From SCTG01 sp964384595 (GTDB lineage: Bacteria; Nitrospirota; Nitrospiria; Nitrospirales; NS-4), in the NCBI GenBank assembly GCA_964384595.1, contig CAYLLY010000003.1, positions 9,697 through 73,696 on the forward strand: DNA of 64,000 bases. Reading direction: 5' to 3'. Position 1 is the first letter of the stretch, and each line of letters starts with the position of its first letter. Below are positions 1-9,186 of this stretch, piece by piece. Both the position numbers and the translations under genes were made by a program. The notes under the pieces were generated by a model. The model had not been told where the DNA came from and ran no database searches. It saw only the letters and a list, made by a program, of their open reading frames with translations.

Positions 1-483
1 ATGGCGCGCTGGCCCGCGCTGTACGTCGTCTGGCAGGAGGCGGCGGACTTCTGCCGGAGCCGGGGCAAGCGTCTGCCGACGGAGGCCGAGTGGGAGAAGG
101 CGGCACGGGGGCCCAATGGCAACCTCTTTCCGTGGGGCAAGGCGAAGCCGGAGTGGGGGCTGGCGGTGTTCGGACAGTACCACGTTCACGAGATCCCGCT
201 CGTGGCGGCGGTGGACAGCGGGGAGGAAGGACGCAGTCCCTTCGGCCTCCGTCACATGGCGGGCAACGTGGCGGAGTGGGCGCAGGACTGGTTTGGGACC
301 GACTACTATGTCGTGATGCCGGAGCAGAACCCCCAGGGGCCTCCGACCGGCCGATACAGGAGCGTGCGCGGCGGCTCCTGGAAGAGCAAGCCGGGCATGC
401 TGCGGACAGCGACCCGGGGCGGCGCCGTGCCGGACCAGCGCGCGGCGACCATCGGATTCAGATGCGCCCGACCGGTGCCGTGA
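1..483 (+). CDS. Formylglycine-generating enzyme (SUMF1) family protein, 5' end outside the window
   Basis: This is the C-terminal part of an FGE-sulfatase (SUMF1) domain protein. The hallmarks are KRLPTEAEWEKAAR (about residues 23-36), GNVAEW (about 88-93), RGGSW near 123 and the terminal GFRCAR. The methionine at base 1 falls inside the conserved fold, because family members have more domain before this point, so the true start is upstream of the window. Many such proteins are not true formylglycine enzymes but have related roles, and the substrate cannot be told from this fragment. It is followed by a convergent lipoprotein gene 18 bases away. Confidence 0.85.
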   Translation: MARWPALYVVWQEAADFCRSRGKRLPTEAEWEKAARGPNGNLFPWGKAKPEWGLAVFGQYHVHEIPLVAAVDSGEEGRSPFGLRHMAGNVAEWAQDWFGTDYYVVMPEQNPQGPPTGRYRSVRGGSWKSKPGMLRTATRGGAVPDQRAATIGFRCARPVP

Positions 484-501
484 AGAGGCCGTGCCCTTGC
501 G

Positions 502-1500
502 TCAGTGCCCGGGCGAACTCTTCGGTTTCCCCTTTGCGCCGCCGCCCGGCTTGCTCTTAAGACGGTTGAGCTCGAGGACCTTGTCGGCCAGCACCTGTTT
601 GGTCTCGGCGAGTTCCCGGCGGAGCCGATCGAGTTCCTCGCTTTGGTCCTGCCGGTTCCGGAACTCCCGTAATCTAGCTCGAAGCTCCTGGTTGGAGTCC
701 GTCAATTCTTTGATCTGACGCTGGAGCGACTCAAGGATTTCTGAGCCTGGAGCCGGCGCCGCAAGAGGGGACGGCGTTGGAACAGCCTGAAGCGCGCCTG
801 CCACTCCTGAGGCTCTCCCGGACGGAGGGGCGGGACTCTCGGCCTTGCGGCCGGCGTCCACGTCCGGCGCGGCGACGACCGGCGGCTCCTTGAATCGCCG
901 CACGTTGACGGCGACCTCAGTCGGGTGCCCTCCCAGCCATCGTCGCCCGGACTCCTTTTGCTGCTGGACCACCGCATCCGCCGGCTCGTAAGAGAGATCA
1001 AACCCTTCTTCCGGCGAATCGTAACTCACCTGGCCGAGGGACCGGAATTTGGTGAGCGTCATGTAGAACAGGGGACCGCGCCAGTAGACGGCGCCGCTCG
1101 TCTCCTCCCGGCCTCCCATCCCGCCGGTCCGCGCCAACTGGAACGCCACGCGATCCCGTGGAGACGCGGCCTTGAGTCCGCTGCGGAGCGCAGTCGCGAC
1201 GCGAGGCAGTTCGTCCTCGCGAAACACTGGTTCGTGCGGGGATTCGGCAAGCAACGATTGGAGAAGGCCCGTCCGCTTGTGTGCTTTGAGCCCTCTCAGG
1301 ATCACGGCGAGTTGGTCGGCAGTGACGTTCCGCGCATCCGTGTCCGTGGTTGGCGCGGCGTCGCCCGCGGGGTTGGGCTCCAGGCGCACCATCAGGAAGT
1401 CATCCTGGTAGATCGGAGTCGAGACGGTCTGGAGCAAAGCGCATCCGCCCAGCGCGAGAACAAGCATTACCGTGGTCCATGCTCGTGTGCTCTGTCTCAT
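502..1500 (-). CDS. Lipoprotein of unknown function with C-terminal coiled coil
   Basis: A 332-residue protein with a short hydrophobic signal and the lipobox LGGC, giving lipidation at Cys20. Residues 25-200 form a domain I do not recognise. A Pro/Ala-rich linker (about 205-245) leads to a heptad-like coiled coil (about 250-315, rich in Leu, Glu and Arg), and the tail is rich in Lys and Gly. This architecture suits an envelope-anchored structural or adaptor protein, but no enzyme motif is visible. It is transcribed away from the histidine kinase gene across a 307-base intergenic region. Confidence 0.75.
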   Translation of the reverse strand: MRQSTRAWTTVMLVLALGGCALLQTVSTPIYQDDFLMVRLEPNPAGDAAPTTDTDARNVTADQLAVILRGLKAHKRTGLLQSLLAESPHEPVFREDELPRVATALRSGLKAASPRDRVAFQLARTGGMGGREETSGAVYWRGPLFYMTLTKFRSLGQVSYDSPEEGFDLSYEPADAVVQQQKESGRRWLGGHPTEVAVNVRRFKEPPVVAAPDVDAGRKAESPAPPSGRASGVAGALQAVPTPSPLAAPAPGSEILESLQRQIKELTDSNQELRARLREFRNRQDQSEELDRLRRELAETKQVLADKVLELNRLKSKPGGGAKGKPKSSPGH

Positions 1501-1764
1501 CCCTGTTCTCCTGCGTGTGAACCTGGCGCGTCATTCTAGGGAAGCCTCTTCAGAATCACAAGTTGAAGCAGCAAGCATTTCAGAATCGCCCGTCAATTTC
1601 ACGGCTCGTCGACGGGTAAGTTCGGGAAATTGTGCCTCAGCTTATGGGGCGCGCATGTCCCATATTGCGTCAGCCTCAACATCTGTATGGGGAGCCGGCA
1701 AAGCGTTTGATCCACAACATATTGAATTGAAACGCATTTTACATGATTTCAAGATGAGGCGTGA

Positions 1765-1780
1765 TGGTATTGCTCTTGCT
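1765..1780 (+). promoter_or_regulatory. Candidate sigma-54 (-24/-12) promoter of the kinase/regulator operon
   Basis: TGGTATTGCTCTTGCT matches the sigma-54 consensus TGGCAC-N5-TTGCW with exactly ten bases between the GG (1766-1767) and GC (1778-1779) elements. It lies 27 bases before the start codon at 1808, with the purine-rich ribosome site GAGGAG at 1792-1797. The downstream operon encodes a sigma-54-type activator, so autoregulation is plausible. The rest of the gap 1501-1764 is AT-richer and shows no gene. Confidence 0.55.
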
Positions 1781-1807
1781 CCCATTTCTTAGAGGAGCTT
1801 ATCGGGT

Positions 1808-4216
1808 ATGGGCATGTTTCGCTCAAGTCTTAAGCGGACCATCATCGTGTATATCTTTTTTGTAGGTCTGATCCCTTTGGGGATCGGCGCTACGCTCGTC
1901 TATTTCTACGGAACCCGCTCGCTGCAGGATTCGATCGGGATGGGCTTTCAGGAGCTTGCGGTCGAGACTTCGCATCAGGTGGATGCGGTTCTGGAGGCGG
2001 AAATCCAGCGCATGCGCGTCATCGCCAATGTTCCGGTCATCATCAAAGGCCTGGCCTACCGGGCCAACCGACGCTATGACGGCATGCCCGAGGAAGCCGT
2101 CAGGAAATTGCTGGCCAGGCAGGAGGAGGCGTGGGGCGGCAACCAGCTCTCCGATCATGAGGTGTTGTCCAACCGCGCGGCCCGCTTCCTCGTCGAGACC
2201 AAGGAGCTGGCCGGGGACACGATCATGGGGATCCTGGTCACGGACATCCATGGAGTCGTCATCGCCGCCACCTCTCGTCCGAAGCGGTTCACGCACGCGC
2301 ACGAGGCCTGGTGGAAAGGCGCGCTTGACCCGGCCGGGTCCGGTTTCTATATCAGCGATATCGTCGAGAAGGGGCAGGGCACCTTTGCTTCCCAGGGAGA
2401 CACCCTCGACATCGCCATCCCGATCATGGACGCCAGCCAGGAAAAGCCGGTGGGTGTGCTCAAGGTGTGCTACCGGTTCGACAATCTGTTTGCCCTGATC
2501 AACAAGATCCGCATCGGCCAGACGGGCCACGGGATGCTGTTCGCCTCCGACGGCACCCCGCTGATTTGCCCGATCCTTCCCCGGACGGCTCATCGGATGG
2601 ATGGCGGGCTGCTCCGGATGATCGTCTCCGAGAAGCCGGGTTGGGTCGTGGCGGAAGATGACGGGCATGGGGCCCGTCAGACCGTGGTCGGTTTCGCGCC
2701 CCTGCAGGGCCTCAAACATCTCAGGGGGGACAGCCTCGGCGGGAAGACCTGGCACGTGTTCATAAGGCAGCATCCGAGCGAGAGCTTCGCCCCGCTGCGG
2801 GACCTGCTCGTCAAGGTCGGAGGGGTCGGAATCGTCCTCGTGGGGTTTCTGGCCTTCCTCGGCAACTTCGTGGGAACGAAGCTTGTCCGGCCGATCCAGA
2901 CTCTCCACGACGGGGTGGAGGCGATTCGGCGGGGTGACCTGTCCCATCGCGTGTCCCTCAGGACCGGCAATGAACTGGAAGCCCTGGCCGAAACGGTCAA
3001 CAACATGGCGCAGCAGTTGAACGCCTCCAAGGCCGAATTGGAAAGCTGCAACCGTTCCCTCACGGAACAGGTGACCGAGCAGACGAAGGAGCTGACCCGG
3101 CAGGTCCGGCGGATGGATGCGATCCTGAACAACATGGCCGAGGGGCTCATCATCATGAACAGCACATGCGACATCGAGTTCATGAATCCGGCCGCCAGGA
3201 CGCTCTACGGGATGAACATGGGGAAGCGTTGGTCAAATCTGCTCTATGGCCGGGTGAGCCCCTGCACGGAATCCGATCATGCCTGCCCGACCCCCGACTG
3301 CCCGGTTGGCGCCTTGCTTTCCGGGAGTCGCGACGTTTACCAGTACGAAACGAGGGACCAAAAGGGGCGGACCCTGCAGGTCAATATGGTTCCTACCGCC
3401 GGTGAGGAGGGAGAGGGGCTGATCGTTGTTCTCCTTCGGGACGTCAGCCGGGAGTCCAAGCTGAAGAGGCAACTCATGCTCTCCGAGAAACTGGCGACGA
3501 TGGGGAAGATGGCCGGCGGGATCGCCCACGAGATCAACAACCCGTTGGGCATCGTCCTCAACCGGATCGAGTGCATCGAGCGCGAAGCGCGGGGACAGGG
3601 CGTTCCCGCCGGCTTTCTGAAGGACCTCGCCGTCATCAGGAATCACGCCAGCCGGATCGTGCGGATCACCAAGAGCCTGCTGACGTGCTCCCGCGATTCT
3701 GCCATGACGCTGAAGCCGCTTGATGTCAATACGATCGTCAAGGACGCGATGGCTCTCGCCGGAGAGCGGCTGCACAAGGCGGGAGTCAGGATCACGAGCG
3801 AGCTCGCGGAGAACCTGCCCGCCGTCATGGGAGACAAGGACAAGATCGAGACGGTCATCGGGAACCTCCTGGATAACGCCATTGACGCGGTTCCCGCCTC
3901 GGGCGGAACGGTCACGGTGCAGACGCGGAATGTGACTCTCAGCAGGAGCGGCGGTGTGGAGATCGCCGTCTCGGATAACGGACCCGGGGTCTCCCCGGAA
4001 TTCTCGGAACGGGTGTTCGAGCCCTTCTACACGACGAAGCCAGCCGGCAAAGGGACGGGGCTGGGTCTGTTTCTCTGTTATGCGATCGTCAAGGAGCACA
4101 AAGGCGAAATCACCGTGGTCCCCAAGCGGGAGGGCAGAGGCAGCACCTTCCTCGTCACGCTGCCGGGGCTCGAAACTCGAGTCGGGGAGGAAGAGGAATG
4201 GACGGCAAAATTCTGA
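1808..4216 (+). CDS. Membrane sensor histidine kinase (extracytoplasmic sensor, HAMP, PAS, HisKA, HATPase)
   Basis: An 802-residue sensor kinase. Transmembrane segment 1 (about 10-33) and segment 2 (about 337-358) bracket a roughly 300-residue periplasmic region of the kind folded as double CACHE. A HAMP linker (RPIQTL to about residue 410), a coiled coil and a PAS domain with extra cysteines (C486, C493, C498) follow. The H-box GGIAHEINNPLG places the phosphorylated histidine at His574. The ATPase N box (LLDNAIDA), the DNGPG box and the GTGLGL box complete a functional kinase. The stop overlaps the start of the NtrC-type regulator by 19 bases, so the two form a two-component pair. The signal sensed is unknown. 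The 12.7-kb molybdoenzyme operon, also preceded by a sigma-54-type site, is a reasonable target. Confidence 0.93.
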   Translation: MGMFRSSLKRTIIVYIFFVGLIPLGIGATLVYFYGTRSLQDSIGMGFQELAVETSHQVDAVLEAEIQRMRVIANVPVIIKGLAYRANRRYDGMPEEAVRKLLARQEEAWGGNQLSDHEVLSNRAARFLVETKELAGDTIMGILVTDIHGVVIAATSRPKRFTHAHEAWWKGALDPAGSGFYISDIVEKGQGTFASQGDTLDIAIPIMDASQEKPVGVLKVCYRFDNLFALINKIRIGQTGHGMLFASDGTPLICPILPRTAHRMDGGLLRMIVSEKPGWVVAEDDGHGARQTVVGFAPLQGLKHLRGDSLGGKTWHVFIRQHPSESFAPLRDLLVKVGGVGIVLVGFLAFLGNFVGTKLVRPIQTLHDGVEAIRRGDLSHRVSLRTGNELEALAETVNNMAQQLNASKAELESCNRSLTEQVTEQTKELTRQVRRMDAILNNMAEGLIIMNSTCDIEFMNPAARTLYGMNMGKRWSNLLYGRVSPCTESDHACPTPDCPVGALLSGSRDVYQYETRDQKGRTLQVNMVPTAGEEGEGLIVVLLRDVSRESKLKRQLMLSEKLATMGKMAGGIAHEINNPLGIVLNRIECIEREARGQGVPAGFLKDLAVIRNHASRIVRITKSLLTCSRDSAMTLKPLDVNTIVKDAMALAGERLHKAGVRITSELAENLPAVMGDKDKIETVIGNLLDNAIDAVPASGGTVTVQTRNVTLSRSGGVEIAVSDNGPGVSPEFSERVFEPFYTTKPAGKGTGLGLFLCYAIVKEHKGEITVVPKREGRGSTFLVTLPGLETRVGEEEEWTAKF

Positions 4217-5574
4217 TCATAGACGACGAGCCGGAGCTGCTCGAGAATTGCCGCCGCATCCTCTCAACGAGCGGCTATCGGTGTCTGACCGAAACCGATC
4301 CGGTCAAGGCCATTGGCGAGATCGAGCGGGAACACCCCGCCCTGATCCTGACGGACCTGAGGATGCCGACCATGAGCGGGATCGAAGTGGTGAAGGCGGC
4401 CAAGAAAATCGACCCGGATTCGGTGGTGATCTTGTTTACCGCCTTTGCGGCGGTGGAGACGGCCGTCGCCGCCATGAGGGAAGGGGCCTTCGACTACCTC
4501 TCGAAGCCGTTCTCGTCCGCCGATTTCGAGCTGGTCGTGCAGCGGGCCATGGAGCACTACAACATCCTCCATGAGAACAAGTATCTGCGCTCCCAGCTCC
4601 AGGAGCGTTTCTGCTTCGACAAGGTGATCGGCGTCAGCGAGGCGATGCAAGAGGTGTTCTCGCTTGTTCAGAAGGTCGCCAAAGCCCAGTCGAATGTCTT
4701 GATTTACGGGGAAAGCGGGACGGGGAAGGAACTGATCGCGCGGACGATCCACGCGAACGGTCCCCGTGCGGCCAGGCCGTTCATCCCCGTCGACTGCGGC
4801 TCCCTGGCGGAGACGCTTCTGGAGTCCGAGCTCTTCGGGCACGAGAAAGGGGCCTTCACGGGCGCCCATGCGACCAAGCAGGGCTTGTTTGAGGTGGCCG
4901 AAGGGGGCACGATCTTTCTGGACGAAATCGGGGGGATGAGTCTGAACCTCCAGTCTCGCCTGCTCCGTGTCCTCCAGGAGCGCCAGGTCAGGCGAGTCGG
5001 CGGCACGAGATTTCTTGACGTGGATGTCCGGGTTATTTCGGCCTCGAACCGGGACCTGAAGGAAGCGATCAAGAACGGGACGTTCCGCGAAGACCTGTTT
5101 TACCGTCTGAACGTGGTACAGATCACTCTGCCGCCCCTCCGTGGCAGAGCCGGGGATGTCCCGATCTTGGCGAACGCCTTTCTGCGACACTTTGCGGAAG
5201 CCAATAAGGAGACGGTCAAAACGCTTGACCCGCGCACGGTCCGCTGCCTTGAGGAATATCACTGGCCTGGCAACATCCGGGAACTGAGGAACGTGATCGA
5301 GCGCGCGGTCACCCTGGTGGATGGCCCGACGTTGTTGCCCGAGCACCTTCCCGAAGGCATCAGGTACGGGGCTCTCGAAGAATCCCGGGCCGAGGGGTCG
5401 ACGATGATGGCTGCGAAACAGGCCATCATCGGCGCCTTCGAGCGCAATTACTTGGTGGACCTGCTCAAGAGACACAAGGGACACATCGGGCACTCGGCCC
5501 AAGAGGCCGGGGTGGATCGGAAGACAGTCGAGCGCATGCTCAAGAAACACGGCCTCAAAGCCAACGGGAACTGA
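4198..5574 (+). CDS. Sigma-54-dependent response regulator (NtrC family)
   Basis: A 458-residue regulator with receiver, AAA+ and Fis-type helix-turn-helix domains. The receiver has acidic residues D9/D10 and phospho-acceptor D53 in LTDLRMP. The AAA+ domain shows Walker A GESGTGKE (171-178), the sigma-54 contact loop GAFTGA and Walker B GTIFLDEIG. The C-terminal helix-turn-helix reads HSAQEAGVDRKTVERML. All elements needed to remodel sigma-54 holoenzyme are intact. It overlaps its cognate kinase gene and ends two bases before the convergent gene at 5577. Four good sigma-54-type promoters occur in this window, so this regulator could act on nearby genes; its DNA site is not known. Confidence 0.95.
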   Translation: MDGKILIIDDEPELLENCRRILSTSGYRCLTETDPVKAIGEIEREHPALILTDLRMPTMSGIEVVKAAKKIDPDSVVILFTAFAAVETAVAAMREGAFDYLSKPFSSADFELVVQRAMEHYNILHENKYLRSQLQERFCFDKVIGVSEAMQEVFSLVQKVAKAQSNVLIYGESGTGKELIARTIHANGPRAARPFIPVDCGSLAETLLESELFGHEKGAFTGAHATKQGLFEVAEGGTIFLDEIGGMSLNLQSRLLRVLQERQVRRVGGTRFLDVDVRVISASNRDLKEAIKNGTFREDLFYRLNVVQITLPPLRGRAGDVPILANAFLRHFAEANKETVKTLDPRTVRCLEEYHWPGNIRELRNVIERAVTLVDGPTLLPEHLPEGIRYGALEESRAEGSTMMAAKQAIIGAFERNYLVDLLKRHKGHIGHSAQEAGVDRKTVERMLKKHGLKANGN

Positions 5575-5576
5575 TC

Positions 5577-8500
5577 TTACTTCTCCTTCGCGCCACGCAG
5601 GCTCTGCAACAGCTTGAGTGCCGGCTCGTGATAGGGATTGATCTGCAGCAGTCGCTCCAGCTCCGCGATGGCCAGTTCCCTCCGGTGAGCTTTCAGGTAG
5701 ACATCGGCCAGATGTAAACGGGCCTCCGTGCTGCCGGGATAGAAGGTGAGGACGTGTAGCAGCGCATCGCGCGCTTTCTCGAAGTCTCCGGCCGCGTGAT
5801 AGGCCCCGGCGAGGGTCAGGTAGTATTGATAGTCCCGCTCATTCTGTGGACCCATCTCCTGCAGCAGCTCGATGGCCGGGCCTAACTCCCGGCGCTCGGC
5901 AAGAATGCCGATCAGTGCGGACCGCGCCGTCTTGTCGCTCCGGTCGCGCGTGAGGGCCTCCGCGTACATGACCCTCGCCTTCGAAAGGTCTCCCTTGAGG
6001 CCGTAGACCTGGCCCAGCACCTTGCGGGCTTCGGTCGAGTCCGGCGAATATTTCAAGGCCATGGTCGCCGAGGTCTCGGCCCCTTCGATCTGGTGCAGCT
6101 TCAAATTGATCTGCGCCAGCCGAATGTGGGCGGGACCGTTCTCCGGCGACCGCTGAATGTTGGACAGCAGGCGGTCCCGTTCCTGCCGGAGGCGGGGGCC
6201 GTCCCGTTGCAGTTTTTCATAGGCGATCCTCATCGAGTTTCGCGCGCGCTCCTGGTGGAACCGGACGTTGCCGTCCGCAGGGTCGATGACGGCGGCCTCC
6301 TCGAGTGCGGCCTCATCCCCGAAGAAGAAATACCGTTGCATGGCACGCGCGAGAACCTGCCGCTCCTCCACGAGGCGCAGATCGTCCGCGCTCGCGCCTC
6401 TCAGGTACGGTTGGATGCTCGTCTGATGCCGGTCGAAGCTCTGGGTGCTGAGGGGCGTGTTCCCGCGAACGGCATGCTTCTGACTGTAGGGCAGGTCGTC
6501 GGTGTTGGTGCGATGTTCATCACCGATGAATCGCGCGATCGCGTCCGGATCCATGACGAAAAATCCGGCCAGGCGGGCCGCGCGGTCCAATTGGTATTGT
6601 TTGAGCCGGACCGTTGCGGACGCCTGGTCGAGGCGTTTTTGAATCCGCGGCAGATCGAAGATAAAGGGGCCCGGTGTGGCGATCAGGAAGGCCTGGTCGG
6701 TCCCATAGATGTTCCAAAGCGTGGTGTTCGGGAAGACCGTGGTGAAGGTTTTGAGCAGGATGCGGAAGTTTTCGACCGAGATGTCGCTGAGCGGGATCCA
6801 TTGGGCGAAGACGCCGTCCGGCGTCAGGCGATTCCTGACCGTGCGGTAGAACTCCTCCGTATACAAGATCCAACTGTCATACGCGCGGGGATGAGTCGAG
6901 TCGGAAATGATGACGCCGTACCGTTTTGAACTCCGCAGCAGGAAATTGCGGCCGTCTTCGGCGACAAAGCGGAATCGGGGATCGTGGTAGACATCACCGT
7001 TGATCTCCCGGAAAAGCTCATTGATGGAGGCCACGTCCGGATTCAAGTCCACGCACGTCAGGGATGAGACCAGCCCGGAGCCCAAGGTCGCCCCGGAGGC
7101 GATCCCCGCGCCGAACGCCACCATGAGGGCCTCCTGCGGAGCATCGGAGGGGTGCATGACGGCCGGCAGGAGACCAAGGAGCTTGAACAATTGCACGTGC
7201 CCGAAGCGCGTGGACGCCTCTTCGACGCCGTTCAGGAACATATCGCGAAATCCGAGCCACGGGAAATCCAGGACGATCGCCGTGGCGACGGCTCCTTCAT
7301 GGTACAGGCGGACCGCCGGGTCGGGATCCTGCCCGCTGTAGGAGGCCAGCTTGCGCGTGTACAGGTCTTCCAGTACGTGCGGGCGATAGGCCAGTACGCC
7401 GATCGCCAAGAGCGCTGCGGCCAGCGCGACTCCCAATTTCTTCATGGGAGCCTGAAGCGCCAGCAACAGGAGCAAACCGGCCCCCAGGCACGCCACGGAG
7501 AAGACGGCCAGGACGCCTTCGATTCCCAGAAGCGGGACCAGAAAGGCGTTGGTGAGGCCGGACCCGAGCATCCCGCCGACAGTATTCACCGCGTACAGAG
7601 TGCCGGCGTTGCTCACGGAGGCCGAGGGACCGAGAGGGGACCGGAGCACGCGAATGGCCAGCGGGAGGAGGCTGCCCAGGATGCATGCCGGCACCAGGAG
7701 AACGATCACCACGAATGTGTCCGGCAAGTGTGTTACCCGGCCGAGTTCGACCTGCGAGAGGTGGAGGAGAAGAAGGGGGGGCGCCAGAACGGCCGGACCT
7801 GCCAGCATGGTGAAACCGGCCAGGGCCGGTCCGCTTCCTTGGACATGCGAGCCCAGGACCGTCGCTCCCAGCGCGCTGAGCCCCACGCCCATGAGGAAGG
7901 CGGTGACGACGAGGGTGAAGACGAGCAGCTCGTTCCCGAAATACAGGATCACGAGCCTCGTGACGAGGACTTCATATGAAAGGGCGATGAACCCGGTCAC
8001 GAAGGTGCTTATGAGGACGATGTATCTCAGGGCCGGCGGGAAAACGGGGTCAGACCCCGTTTTGTCGGCGGGTTCTCCCTCTCCCCGAAGAAGGAAAACG
8101 GGGTCTGACCCCGTTTTCGCCTTCGCGAGCCCTTCGATTGCCAGCCCGCCTGAAGCCGCCAGGAGACTCAGGCCGCATGCCCATGCGAGTGTGAGGTCGG
8201 CCCCCCAGCGAGGCAGCAGGAAATAGCCCGCCACAACGGCTCCGAACGCCGCGCCCAGGGTGTTCACCCCGTAGAGATAGCCGGTGCGGGACGCGGTCAA
8301 GGGCGAGCCGACCGAGGCTGAGCCTGCCAGGATGGCTGGAAACGTCGCGCCCATCAGGAACGCCGGGACGAAGAGGCAGGCAAAGGCAAAGGCCAGCCTC
8401 ACGAGCTGCATCACGGGAAGAGACGCGGAGTCGCCGGCGACTAGGAGGTAGAGCTGTGATGCCGGATCGAACAAGTAAGGAGAAGAGACCGCATAGGCGC

Positions 8501-8831
8501 CGACACCGACCTCCAGCCAGGCGTACACCCTCAGGGACGGCCGTCTCCGGCTGAGCATGCGGCCGCTCACATAGCTTCCGAAGGCCAGACCACCCATGAA
8601 GGCGGCCAGGATCATGCTGGTCGCCGCGAGTGTGTTGCCGAGGACCAGCACGAGCATCCGCGCCCAGGTGATCTCGCAGATCAGGCTGCTCGCCCCGGAC
8701 AGGAAGAAGATCGAGTAGAGCAGGATGAGTCGGGCGCGAGAAGAATTGGGGTCAGAGTCGGATTGTTGGTTTTTTGCCAGGCCCACGGTCTTCGCACTCC
8801 TCAAAAATCGACTCTGACTCCAATTCTTCAA
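5577..8831 (-). CDS. Multi-pass membrane protein with spermidine-synthase-like and TPR domains
   Basis: About 1084 residues: an N-terminal bundle of transmembrane helices beginning LLYSIFFLSGASSLICEITW, a soluble aminopropyltransferase-like Rossmann domain (glycine-rich GAGIASGATLGSG, acidic CVDLNPDV, AEDGRNFL, then DSTHPRA), and a C-terminal stretch of TPR repeats. Such fused spermidine synthase proteins are common in environmental bacteria and their product is usually unknown. Two oddities: palindromic repeats at 8041-8117 are translated in frame as two copies of KTGSDPVF in a loop between helices, and the annotated N-terminus (TTG at 8831) lies in another repeat. A GTG at 8786 is an alternative start. 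Confidence 0.85.
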   Translation of the reverse strand: MKNWSQSRFLRSAKTVGLAKNQQSDSDPNSSRARLILLYSIFFLSGASSLICEITWARMLVLVLGNTLAATSMILAAFMGGLAFGSYVSGRMLSRRRPSLRVYAWLEVGVGAYAVSSPYLFDPASQLYLLVAGDSASLPVMQLVRLAFAFACLFVPAFLMGATFPAILAGSASVGSPLTASRTGYLYGVNTLGAAFGAVVAGYFLLPRWGADLTLAWACGLSLLAASGGLAIEGLAKAKTGSDPVFLLRGEGEPADKTGSDPVFPPALRYIVLISTFVTGFIALSYEVLVTRLVILYFGNELLVFTLVVTAFLMGVGLSALGATVLGSHVQGSGPALAGFTMLAGPAVLAPPLLLLHLSQVELGRVTHLPDTFVVIVLLVPACILGSLLPLAIRVLRSPLGPSASVSNAGTLYAVNTVGGMLGSGLTNAFLVPLLGIEGVLAVFSVACLGAGLLLLLALQAPMKKLGVALAAALLAIGVLAYRPHVLEDLYTRKLASYSGQDPDPAVRLYHEGAVATAIVLDFPWLGFRDMFLNGVEEASTRFGHVQLFKLLGLLPAVMHPSDAPQEALMVAFGAGIASGATLGSGLVSSLTCVDLNPDVASINELFREINGDVYHDPRFRFVAEDGRNFLLRSSKRYGVIISDSTHPRAYDSWILYTEEFYRTVRNRLTPDGVFAQWIPLSDISVENFRILLKTFTTVFPNTTLWNIYGTDQAFLIATPGPFIFDLPRIQKRLDQASATVRLKQYQLDRAARLAGFFVMDPDAIARFIGDEHRTNTDDLPYSQKHAVRGNTPLSTQSFDRHQTSIQPYLRGASADDLRLVEERQVLARAMQRYFFFGDEAALEEAAVIDPADGNVRFHQERARNSMRIAYEKLQRDGPRLRQERDRLLSNIQRSPENGPAHIRLAQINLKLHQIEGAETSATMALKYSPDSTEARKVLGQVYGLKGDLSKARVMYAEALTRDRSDKTARSALIGILAERRELGPAIELLQEMGPQNERDYQYYLTLAGAYHAAGDFEKARDALLHVLTFYPGSTEARLHLADVYLKAHRRELAIAELERLLQINPYHEPALKLLQSLRGAKEK
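8041..8117. repeat. Paired palindromic repeat inserted inside a coding sequence
   Basis: Two 23-base palindromes (8041-8063 and 8095-8117), each an arm AAAACGGGGTC, one central base and the reverse-complement arm. The central base is A in the first and T in the second, so the copies are inverted relative to each other, 31 bases apart. Both are in frame on the minus strand and read KTGSDPVF. This is the style of REP/BIME elements moved by RAYT-type transposases; no transposase gene is in the window. Confidence 0.85.
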
Positions 8832-8856
8832 ATTGACCCCAATTCTTCAAATTCTT
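8743..8856. repeat. Composite inverted repeat around the start of the 5577-8831 gene
   Basis: GAATTGGGGTCAGAGTCG at 8743-8760 recurs inverted at 8809-8826 with one mismatch, and a further partial copy (ATTGACCCCAATTC, followed by TTCAAATTC) lies at 8832-8856. The core GGGGTCAGA is shared with the palindromes at 8041-8117, suggesting one family of REP-like elements. It covers the possible start codons of the minus-strand gene and so makes its N-terminus uncertain. Confidence 0.7.
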
Positions 8857-9186
8857 CTAGGGCAATTTGTATGCCTGCTGTCTTGCATAGGCCGGTTTCG
8901 ATGGGACTCCGGCGCCCCATTCCGACATTGCCTCCCTGCATCCGCATTAATCGTTTGAAAACGCGCAATCTTAGCGCGCCTTGCCCATCCCGATCCGACA
9001 AAGTTGTCTGCCCGCTGGCGCACGATACTCTCAGCCGGCGCAGCGGTGCGCGTCGAAGAGGACTCGACAATGCTCGGTAAAACAACACGTTGAGAAGGGC
9101 ACAGTCGAATCGCTCCTCGATGCAGACAACAGGCAAGGATCATGCTCTAGGTGCAAGGGGCGCTCTGTTCATCTGGAGGTTATACC
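8857..9186. other. Intergenic region between divergent genes
   Basis: No credible gene is seen here; the short open frames have neither ribosome sites nor recognisable products. The region should hold the promoters of the minus-strand membrane protein and of the porin at 9187. A weak sigma-54-like match, AGGCAAGGATCATGCT, lies at 9131-9146 with correct GG-N10-GC spacing, 41 bases before the porin start, but the leading T and the TTGC are imperfect. Confidence 0.4.

Noticed and set aside
9131..9146. Sigma-54 promoter before the first porin
   Set aside because: Spacing is right but the first base and the TTGC element are imperfect; kept only as a weak note in the intergenic entry.
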